Shown: positions 1 to 10,300 of the stretch, in pieces
Layout of the letters: each line of letters begins with the position of its first letter
Position numbering within the stretch: the first letter of the stretch is position 1
DNA from: Liolophura sinensis
Lineage: Eukaryota > Mollusca > Polyplacophora > Chitonida > Chitonidae
Direction: 5' to 3'
NCBI RefSeq assembly: GCF_032854445.1
Contig: NC_088300.1
Location: 37,786,458-37,850,457 of the forward strand
DNA: 64,000 bases
Position numbers and translations under genes: made by a program
Notes under the pieces: generated by a model
Database searches by the model: none
Seen by the model: the letters and a program-made list of their open reading frames with translations, nothing else
What the model was told of the DNA's origin: nothing

Positions 1-822
1 AATGGTCGAAACTTAAAACAGTGTAGAAATGGTGGAGGTGGGCCATTGTTTGCTTGCCTCACCACGGGAGTGAGGTGCACATGCATGGTGAGATAAATGT
101 AGCCCGGTGGGCACAGGCTTGACAACACCTTTATTTTTAAATACGAATCAAAATCAAGAAAGTATCAAGCCACAATTGTTTACACAATTGTCTGTTCACC
201 GTCCACTGCTAAAATAAATGTAACAAATCAGCAGGCAAATGTATTTCAGCAATAAAGACCTGGCTGACAAGTATCTGTCTTTGGGCTCCCATAAAATACA
301 GGGGCAAGTTTTCCATGCCTCATGCGTATGGTGTTTCGTTATCCCATTTCAGAAGTGTTAGACAAGAACAATCTGCAGACATTCCCGATTTCATAAAATG
401 GCTATCATAAACCTAACATGCGCGGATTGAACACTGTGTTCGCATATGTGGAAATGGATGCCCGTTACCAGTTTCTTACTGTAACAATTGTGTTCATGCA
501 AGGCTTAATCTATTCTGACTCTAACCCAAAGATAAGCTGGACGTTCCCAGTGTCACACCCAGCTTTGCTCATATACACTTCCATGTGAGCAATTTCCACG
601 TGAGCAATTTCACTAAAAATACCAGCTCAAATCCTAATTTATTTTTTGCTAACCACGGATTCCCTAAAAACGCCTGAAATGTAATATGTCAAAGCCAGCA
701 ATGGTAAACCATCTTTCAACAGTAATCCAGCCGTTTAAACTTTTGAACTGGACAACTCAAATAAACGTCTGCCATGTTTGGAATTTTTTTTTTTCAACTT
801 CGGGCAAGGTGATGGGCCGTGA

Positions 823-899
823 AAATTTTGTCCTACCCAACATTCTGTTTAAGAATTGCATGCCCTGTATGAACGGAATGTTGGGTGGGATAAAATTTA
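823..899. repeat. Imperfect inverted repeat (hairpin, MITE-like)
   Basis: Arms of about 26 bp at 823-848 and 872-899 are reverse complements with about four mismatches, around a loop of about 20 bp. The shared core is CCCAACATTC on the left and GAATGTTGGG on the right. It sits in the TBCE intron after the last visible exon. No target-site duplication was identified, so the MITE origin is inference. Confidence 0.5.
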
Positions 900-1147
900 A
901 AAAATGGTCGGATCTAGTCTCTGTGATTGGCAGCTCCTACAAACAATGTTGGAACCTCCCTATACTATACCCAGAGCTAAGTGAAGTTGCGATTTCGCAT
1001 ATCAATACACCTCAGCTATTTATATCTGAATACCACTCAATCACTTTTAGACTGACCCTTCCTCCCTAAAATTTCCACACAAAGAATGCCATTGTTAGAT
1101 AATAGAAGAACAAAAAAGAAATTCTTAGAACCACCCGCTCCCACCCA

Positions 1148-1167
1148 CCCCCCCCCCCCCCCCCCCC
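1148..1167. repeat. Poly-C tract
   Basis: An uninterrupted run of about 20 C residues lies in the left-most TBCE intron, within a wider CCCACC-rich stretch. It could form an i-motif on this strand and a G-quadruplex on the other. Confidence 0.9.
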
Positions 1168-1882
1168 ACCAAAAAGTCTGAGTAGGACCGATTATAGCCT
1201 GTTGATTCGGTTACCTGCAACAGACAACTAATATTACCTCAATCTGCATCAGCTCACATGCTATCAAGAACAACCAAGGTCTGAGTAGAAATTTAGTGTC
1301 TCGCTAACATGTTCGCTGTACCTGCACGTGCTGTTGGTTTGTTGCACAAACTCTTACAGATGAGCTCATGTAATAAATACAGTTGTTTAATAAGCTATTA
1401 CAATGTTTCACAATCCGTCATTGCTTGTAGTGAACGAATGATATTACGCAAAAGACAATGTGACTTGGGAAATCAGCTGAGTGAAGGGGCCTACATTTTT
1501 GCCTTGTGAGTTTGACTCAAAGCCTACGCCACCCCTTCACTGAAGAGAGTGCATACCAGGCCCTGGCCAGTTGACACGTGACGACTTTCAATATTGTCTA
1601 TACTTCTATGGGTGAGAATGATCAACCACTTGCTGTGCGCTATTCAACTTCTCTGATCAGATTTCCCTACAGACCCTGACGCTGTTTTGTCAACTTTCCC
1701 ACAAATTTCTGTGTCATTTTGGAAGAAGCAAAATTGAGACCAGTTTCATTTTAACTCCAAGAACAGATTCCACAAAGCCAGCTCTGACTTCAGACAAAAT
1801 TTTAAATTTGCTTAGATTTTTGTACAGAAAGTTAAAAAGAACGTATAAACAGCCCGAAAGCGAGCTACTGCGTGCATCTTAC

Positions 1883-4800
1883 TTCTGACCAATCATATCC
1901 CATCCGGTTCAGATAGACGGTTTTTAACACTGGGAAAGAGGAGGCCAACTCATGGGGATCAGCAGGAATCCTGAGTTTGTTTTCGCTAATGTTCAGACAC
2001 TCAAGTCTCTGCAGCCATGAACATAACAGGGCCACATCTTCCCAGGAAGACAGCAAGTTCTTGGACAGATCTAATTCTCTGATGTTTGGAGTACGTTGGT
2101 GTATGTCGGTCATCAATCCTGGCCCGTACACAAACATGTCACGAAGTACAGCCTCCTCAAGGCGATCCAATTTACTGTCAGGAGAAAACAAGAACCAAGA
2201 AATTCCTTAAAGATGGAGAAAACCTAGAAATTAAATAAAGCTCAGATGAAAGATTGTGAACATTTAGTTGTAATTGTTCTCTTAAAAATTTTTTGGGATC
2301 TTTCTCTACAGACAAAGAGACATTTGAAAACAATTTTTGCATGGTGGGTATATAAGCATACCTTCTGGTATATATAGTCTTTATGTAATAATGTTATAAA
2401 TGATGATGTAACACATTCTTTAATAATAATATTTACACTAGGATTTGGTCTTTACAGCCACCGAATGTGTTCAACCTGGATTTTGATCCTGCTTATATTT
2501 TTAAAATATTCAGAAATATTTTCATAATTCATATTAAGTGCATATGTTTGGATGCAAATAAATTTACATTAAAATAAATTTATTGGGTGTGCATCACATC
2601 CTTACTTAGAACATTCCTACGTAACGATGATAAATTAAAATACCAAAAGGTGGTCTGAAATACCCACCACACAAAAATATTTTCAAATACCCTTTTCTCC
2701 TGAAATAAAAACTGACAAAAATATTAAGACCACATATATAAGTAAGTTTTGACACTCTTTCATCTGACTTTGGCACATTTTTATGTTTTCTTCTCCTTTA
2801 ACAGTTTGCACACTTAACCTAGCTTTGGTTATATGTATGTACATGTACATACATATGTATGCTTGGGGTTTTACACTGTACTTAACAATTTTTTAGTCAT
2901 ATAACGGCGGAGAGTCACAAGGGGTGGGTACATAGACTATCTTCTTGCAGCAGGGCGAGTCACTGAAGTACCATGCTAAAGACACGAAACATGACACTGA
3001 CATATTATACTGACACCAGGTCAACACCAAGTGAGGCGGCAACAAGTACCATGTTTAAAATCTTTGGTATGACCCGATACAGATTGGATCCCCCACTTTG
3101 GCTATACCTTGTCCATTAGACAGGATTGATTGAGTGCTATATCATGACACTCTGGGTTTTGCTGCACTGAAGTAGATGTGCCTAAATATGATTTCCTGAT
3201 TTCATACATCATCAGTGCACTGTACTAATTTCTTTGTAAGTTCTAATGTAATGTAAGTCAGTTACCATTTAAGCTAAAGGGGAAAGTTGGGAAACCATTT
3301 TCCAAAAGCGTAAATTGACCATGTTTACCAAGTACAACATCACACACATCAGGCACTTTTACCCACAATGATAAACTTGAAATTATGTAACGGTCTGCAA
3401 TTCAGTGTATGTTTCAAAATGGAATATCGAGGATCCAACAGAAATAACAGCCACAGACATGTATAATCAGAACTGTGTTCCTGTACACATCTTTTGAAGT
3501 AAAATAAATATAAATAATCATCCCACGTATGAAACTGTACAGACCCTTGTTCATATTTTGACATTATCAAAAACATTCTTTCTGAGATCTTTGATTTAAA
3601 TTTCCACAGAAATGTTATTACCTGTGTACACAAAACAATGTTATTATTAATAGAGAGTTATGTTACTGCCAAGTTCAATTCACCTTTGCTTCTCATTTAC
3701 ACTTTTCGCTCCGACAACTTCCAAAAACGTCCGCTGGCTAGCAGGCCCCTGCACATAGAGCTGCTCTGTGTCAATTCCAGCATTCTCTCCAGAAATTTTG
3801 CCATATCGATCTGTAACTGCTCTGATGTATGGAACTCCCAGGTTTGCCTTCTTGGGGCGAATAAATGATCCTGCAGTTGGTGCCCTAATCAACAGAATGT
3901 GAAAGTGAGACTTACTTACCAACTTTAATCGAGGAGCTTGTGGATACTATGAGACTGTTCAATGACCAAGATCTGGATTTCTGGTTAAAATACCACATTC
4001 AAGAACATTTCACTTATTCAAGTGGGCCTACTTTCAGAGTAAAACACCAGTCTGGCCAGAAAATAGGTGACTTTACCACACCTTTCCCATTTTAGCGGAG
4101 TGAGTTAGGTGTGTATCCTGATGAAGGCAAGTTATCTCCACGGAACTTTATCTAAGACCACCATAAACAGCCTCACAAATGTAGCCCAAGTACAGGAAAG
4201 GCAGACAAATTTGCGCAGTTTCTGTGGATAGGGCTAAGGCATGTGTGCCCTGTGAATGAAACAACTGTAAGGTCACAAAGTGCCATGTCTGAAATCTGGG
4301 ACATCAAAATTCATGAAGAGATTTACTGCACAATACCCCCACTCATCTGAATGTCACACTCAATCACTCAGTCAGAAAAACAACACAAGAAACAAGATGT
4401 AATAGTTTAACAAACATTGTAAGCTACATTGTAAGCTTTTTGACTCATTTCCTAAAACATCATCAGAATACATGTATGTATTGTTTCATTGATTTTTTGA
4501 CAAGTGATTAAAGAATGACTGACCACTTGGGAGCAGGTTTTGTACCGTATTTAATTCTAGTACACATGGTTAGTCTTGGGGCCGAATTATCTGGAATTAT
4601 ACTTACATTGTGTGAAAGTAACGTTTCCCTTTGTAAGAACCATCATGTTTTCCTCTGGTGGGATCATCCCATTCTACACCTAGCCAAATGCCTGAAACAA
4701 CCACAACACACAGAATAAATTGCATTTGCATGTAAATGTACACTACGTGTAGCTTATTTGCATGTAAATGTACACCATATGTAGGTTATTTGCATGTAAA

Positions 4801-7234
4801 TGTACACCTTATGTAGGTTATTTGCATGTAAATGTACACCATATGTATTTTATCTGCATGTAAATGTTCACCATATGCCGGTTATTTAGTCTTTTCAGGT
4901 TACTGTTAATAACAATTCCACATCGTAATCAGCTGCACATACCTATTGTATGTTTCATTCCACTGAAAGGGTACAGCCATATGACCATACATTTGGATGA
5001 GGAAAAAAAACAAACAAACAAACAAACAAAAAGAAAAGAAAACTTTAGCTTTCTTATTTTAAACTGGTTTATATGAATATGTGAAGTTACTTTACACATT
5101 ATCGTCATGACATACCATTTGTGGGAGGAACCTGTCCGATAAATTTCACAGTGGCAAAGTGCCCCTCAGACTCCACTCTGTCTCCAGTCTTAAGCTTGCT
5201 GCCATCCTGTCTTATCACCTCACCTGCAATGTCATACAGATGATACATGAGCTCATAACAATATCGTAGTTTTCAGTGAAGGAAACTCTTAGTGAGCATG
5301 GCAGTTGTGAGGGTTACAACAATAAAGAGCCCCAATTTTGTCTGATTGACGGTAAGGAACATTTACCACCCTTAGATTTGATGGGCATTAAATCTTTCCC
5401 AGCACACATTGGAATCAACCATGTGGTCTCCATAATTAACTAACCTGTTGTAAGACTTGCTGATCCAAAATGGTCCAAGGCAATCATGTCTGTTCATTAA
5501 AGATTATCACATTTTCTGAGTCTATACCATGGCATTAGTGAGTTTTCAAGATGGCACTTTTTTATTCAATTTGTGTTATAGACTATTTTTGGTTAGGCTA
5601 ATCAGGTTAGCTAATTTGTAAGATGCACCTCACATCGATTTATGCCCGGGAAGATTTAATGCCCATGTGAACAGAGGTAAATGCACGTTCCTTACCGTCA
5701 ATCTGACATATTTGGGGATCTTCAATCCTCTCCGTAACTCTGTCAACTGTGTTGTGGTAAGAGTTACCTCACTCCGCAACTAAACTATATTGTTTATTAA
5801 TAATCTGGAGAACCTTTTCTCACAGAAATTTGAATCCGCCTCATGTTTTGAACTTATGTTGCCATGAAGTTTTGTATAAACTTGTTATGTAGAGACATTA
5901 TTTTCACTGCTATGCCTGCGCGAGTAATGCCTGGAGAAATTGCAAATTTATGCCCTAATGGTCTTAAATTAGCGGAGTTGGCACTTCGGACAGGGTAGGC
6001 CAGACAGGGTGGGGGCTCTCGCAAACTAACAGAGCTAAAAGGCAAGATTTTAGGATACTTGCTAGACTGAATACACATCTTGGATGTGTCAGCACCAACA
6101 ACACTGTTAGCAGCTGCCATTAAATCGCAAAAGCCCCCACCCTGTTTCGTCTCAACCTGCGTGATCTCGCTGGCTTCCTGAAATGCTGGCTCACCTTTTA
6201 CCACTTAACAGCTCATGACATGCAAATTACATAAACAGTTAAATCTGAATGACTGCTTTGTTACTGTTAAAGTCAGAAATTAACAAAAATGTGGGTATGG
6301 TGTCATTTATATGTGGTACAGGTCTTACATGTAAGTTGCGTGGTTAAGTGAAAAATTTAAAGGGACATACAGCTGACATAAAAAAAAAATTGTGCTGCTA
6401 TTTTAGACATCATCCCCAGAAAGTTGAGACTTCCACATGACTACTGATTGAATGATAGAATATTCAGTTTTATTTGAAGGTTTTCCTTCGACCATCAACT
6501 CACTGAAGATGCTGTATTTAGAAAGTCTGATTTTTTTTTAGTCACTTACCTCCCCTTGGTATCTAGACGGGAGATGTTCAGTGAATTTGAAATGTTAGAC
6601 ATGGTATTGTGTTGTAATTTTACTAGACTTCTAGCGTACAGGATTGTTTATATGTGTGATCCACGAGCAAGCATTGTATTGTGGGAATCTTTGCGCTGCC
6701 TCATTTGCATGTTATCTCGTTGGGTGGACAGTTTAGTGACAAATTTCCCCTCGCAATTCTCTTAATTGACATTTTGTGGAAAATATAGGCCCAGAAAGTT
6801 TAATAGCGTCAAATGCAACTCATTTTTGTTTTTAACCGAACCAAATCAAAAATTTTGAATTTCATTCGGCGGTATGTCCCTCTCAAGTTTTGCATGATGT
6901 TGATTCTAATCAATGCCATTCTCTTAGAAAATAATAAACCAGGATTTAGTTAGTGTTAAGTCTTAATATGAAGTCATTTTTCGGGGTAAATTAGTTTTAT
7001 TTTTGATGGATTTGTGGTTATGCTGTGTAAAATGCATCCACGTACTAATGTAGGGACGAAGACAGAGTCAAATACACTATACACTACAGCATACACATTT
7101 TCATGCTTACCGTTATGAGTCACCTGCTATTACAAAACAGCTTTAACTCAACTGTATCAAATACTCTCTCGAATAGCCCTAAAAGAGTAAGAGCATTTCG
7201 TGTAATACTGTCACTTACACTCCGTCTCAGACAT
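1883..7234 (-). CDS. TBCE: Tubulin-specific chaperone E (tubulin-folding cofactor E), 5' part of gene
   Basis: TBCE binds alpha-tubulin and, with cofactors B, C and D, assembles and dissociates alpha/beta-tubulin heterodimers in the cytosol. Coding exons in transcript order: 7219-7234, 5116-5223, 4607-4691, 3684-3884, 1883-2174. All have GT-AG junctions and compatible phases, giving 234 codons. The protein starts MSETE, close to vertebrate TBCE. A CAP-Gly domain covers about residues 14-85, with the motifs GVEWDDPTRGKHDGS and GSFIRPKKANLG. Leucine-rich repeats follow (LDLSKNLLSSW, LNISENKL). The last exon ends on a GTAAGA donor at 1877-1882, and I found no further exon down to position 1. The remaining LRRs and C-terminal ubiquitin-like domain (the usual length is about 525 aa) must lie outside the window. 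An in-frame ATG at 5246-5248 could start an N-terminally different form if exon 1 is skipped. The gene diverges from ZFYVE27. Confidence 0.93.
2855..3112 (-). mobile_element. tRNA-derived SINE, family B (antisense, diverged)
   Basis: The 3' tail reads inverted (GCTTGGGGTTTTACACTGTA at about 2860). It is followed by a body with GTACCATGTTTAAAATCTTT and a degenerate head ending in GGATCCCCCACTTTGG. The same family recurs at 13575-13850 (minus) and 47582-47800 (plus). It lies in TBCE intron 4. Confidence 0.65.
4727..4886. repeat. 32-bp tandem repeat, about five copies
   Basis: The unit contains GCATGTAAATGTACACCATA followed by TGTAGGTTATTT. Later copies have small substitutions. Each junction creates ATTTGCATGTAAAT, which includes the POU octamer ATTTGCAT. 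The array lies in TBCE intron 2, beginning 36 bp beyond exon 3. Confidence 0.85.
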
Positions 7235-7365
7235 GGAAATCGTATGCCTCGCTTTGCTCCTGTTCGAGATGGACCGGCTCTGTTGCTGCGTGCTTCGAAA
7301 GTGACAGTTCAATAGCGATTAGCGCCATCTGACGTCAAGGGGAGGTAACGTGTCAGGATGCGGGC
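7235..7365. promoter_or_regulatory. Divergent promoter between TBCE and ZFYVE27, with CRE
   Basis: Only 131 bp separate the two initiator ATGs, which read outward on opposite strands. A perfect CRE palindrome TGACGTCA lies at 7330-7337, 29 bp upstream of the ZFYVE27 ATG. No TATA box is apparent in either direction. CREB/ATF binding to this motif is established knowledge. Joint regulation of both genes is inference from the geometry. Part of the interval must also be 5' UTR for one or both genes. Confidence 0.7.
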
Positions 7366-7369
7366 ATGA
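7358..7369 (+). promoter_or_regulatory. Two-codon upstream ORF overlapping the ZFYVE27 start
   Basis: The sequence ATGCGGGCATGACG contains ATG-CGG-GCA-TGA. Its stop codon overlaps the ZFYVE27 initiator (ATGA arrangement). If the transcript begins upstream, ribosomes could terminate and reinitiate at the main ATG. The reading is direct from sequence; translation is inference. Confidence 0.45.
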
Positions 7370-10300
7370 CGGCTGCTGAGAACAGAGAAGATGGAGATGA
7401 TAAGGTAAATACTTTGTGTCTGTGAGCCAGTTACTGTGTAAGGATGGATGGATTCCTATGGGCATAGAATGCTGCGGTTCTAAGAGACCAGATGTGAAAA
7501 ATATGACCATAACTTTGCTGTAGTAGTACGGACAACTTATCTTTTTTGACAGATTCACAACAACAACAACAACAGGCGAAATAGAATAGATCATGAACAT
7601 GGGAATAAGGAAGTAAGATTTAGGTTGGTACACGTTGTTTCTAACAGATTAGAAGGTTATAGATGCCTATTTGAGGAAAACTATCCCGTATATCAAACCA
7701 AACTCGGTATGTATGTATGAATGCTTGGGGTTTAATGTCGCGAAAATGGTTGGATTTTGAGAAGAGATGCTATCAGTACCTGCTAAATTTGTAACCATTG
7801 ATATTAATACATTTATCATGACTGGACAGAAATTCAATCTTCTAAAAAAACAAAAAGCAATCAGACAAAAAGTTGCATTGCTGATAAATGTTTTAATAAT
7901 ACGTGTATAACTAGATGAACAGACATTTTGCTTGCCACATTGATTAGAATATCATTTTATCGATAATAGACCTATTCAGTTTGGTAATTGAGTCATTGAA
8001 TTTGGTAAGGCTAGCCAACAACTAATTCAACAATGTTAAATGTAATACTTCCCTTTTTTATATTTCTGACATTCATTTGGGCGGTAGACATTGAACTGGT
8101 GATACATGCTTTTCTGAACGAAAACTTTTTGGTTGATAAAGCCTACTTCTTTCGCTGTAATCAACCTGGTACTTTCTCTAATGTATAACCTGCATCCCTT
8201 CAGCCAGGGATTCTCGTAAATATCCACATTTTAGTACACTTTGGAGTCGTTTTCCAAGAAGACTTGCCCCTTCTAAGTGAAACATAAATTTTGAAGTGTA
8301 AAATATACCAAACCAAACTTTATACACTAGTGGATGCTGAAGGGAAATAACTGTGGGAAATTTTGTTCAGTATACGTGCTGTGACAACACGTCTCTTAGA
8401 GCCATTATTGCTGTTGTCTTTGTTCAATAATATTATTCTGCATATTTTACTAAAACACACAGAATTAGCTATTGGTGGAAAGATATAAAAGTTGAAATTT
8501 TAGAACGAGGCTCCGGAGGCATCCCATTTCTAAAATTTCAACTCTTCTGCATCTACCTGGCTAAAATGAACAACTAGATAAAGAGTCATTATTTCTAATC
8601 TGTTTTGCCTGCTTTAAACTTTTACATATTTATTTAGGAATGAAAGCTGAGCAAATGAAGCACAATCAAATAACATCTTCCCCTCCATGCTATACATTCA
8701 CTTGTCAGCAAATGTGCCAGCCTCTGAAAATGACCAACTTTCCATCGGAACCGGGGGTGAATAATGTATGCAACAAATCAATTTTAATTATGTGTTTCCC
8801 CAATTTCTTATTAGTTTTTGCATAATCACTTAATGAATTTAATTGACAAGTGGGATGAACATCTGTGACAACCCCCCTACTTCAAAATGATGTTGCCCTA
8901 GGCCAAGTATTGCAATGTGAGCCGCAACCAGAGGTGATTGTCTTTGATTTCCTCCTGGACGTTGAGTGTTGCATGTAGTTACGAGAAAAATCCTAAGTAT
9001 AATAGAATTAAACTTTTCGGAGACCCCCAACGACTTTATTTTCACACTAAATTTTCCCTAGATACAATATATGTGCTGTGTTAGTTTGTAACCTGTATTT
9101 TAAAAACTAGTAACTGGGAACTAGTTCTATTTAAAAAAACTCATTAAAGTTTGACCCTTGGCCTATCTTGTTGACCGCTGAGCCATGTGATGTCATGCCA
9201 GTGAGATCTGCCGAGATTATATGTATTGAAAGCCCTGATGTTGCCCTAGGCCGAGTATTACCCCCAACGACTTTATTTTCACACTAAATTTTCCCTGGAT
9301 ACAATATATGTGCTGTGTTAGTCTGTAACCTGTATTTTAAAAACTAGTAACTGGGAACTAGTTCTATTTAAAAAAACTCATTAAAGTTTGACCCTTTGCC
9401 TATCTTGTTGACCGCTGAGCCCTGGCCGTGTGATGTCATGCCAGTGAGATCTGCCAAGATTATATGTATTGAAAGCCCTGCAAAGTATTGCTGAGTCCAT
9501 GTGTTCTTTCCAAAATCCATCATATGACTTTATCTGTAATTACTCCTACTACCCCACCTTTTGGTTAGCACCCTGAAAGTCATATAAGTAAGACAGTTTA
9601 ACAACGACAAGTTTGAAAGATACCGCAGCTGTAATAAATCCTGGAAAAGCATGTAAAGCATATATAGTGTCCGGCGATACAATAATGGATTTTCGGACAC
9701 ATACATACATGACGCAAACACTCTACTGTCTGGTTTATCCGACATAAATTGGACTTCTATTGAATGATGGTGGTACCTGTGGAGAATTTGGCACGGTTTC
9801 ACAGTCTATAGACAATAAATTCTTATAGCAAAGTCAAGTAAAACTGGCTACGATTGGGCCAGAGGATTGTGGTGGCTCACCAGTGAAAATAACAATCGAG
9901 CTAATCTTCTATGTTTAAAAAAAGTATAACCGGCAGAAATAAATAAGGTTTGAATTATATTTGATAGAAACAGCGATTGGTAACACATAGAAATGCCAGT
10001 TTAAACTTTGTCTGAGTCCTGTTACAGGCATCAAGGTACGCCATCAAGCTAAGGCATCAAGGTAGTGTCACAACCAGCTGTTTCAAACAAGTAACTAAAC
10101 AACATTCCAGAAGTGAAAATCCAGCCTTTTTTTCCTCTTCATGTGATATTCTCGGAGGATATAATACTCATGCTTTGGCCATTTTATTAGTTTGCATGGC
10201 TGAATTAGCAAGTTGTATACGACTACAATAGAGCCCTCTGTAATCAATGGGTGTTTTTCAGGAGATCTAGTCCATATTTTATAAATCCGAGGCATTGTAG

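Noticed and set aside
686-1069. 127-codon plus-strand frame
   Set aside because: It overlaps the inverted repeat at 823-899, has a poly-T-coded Phe run, no recognisable domain, and lies in a TBCE intron.
5224-5248. ATG at 5246-5248 as the main TBCE start
   Set aside because: The upstream exon 7219-7234 begins MSETE like vertebrate TBCE, has a GTAAGT donor and joins in phase; the internal ATG remains only an alternative.
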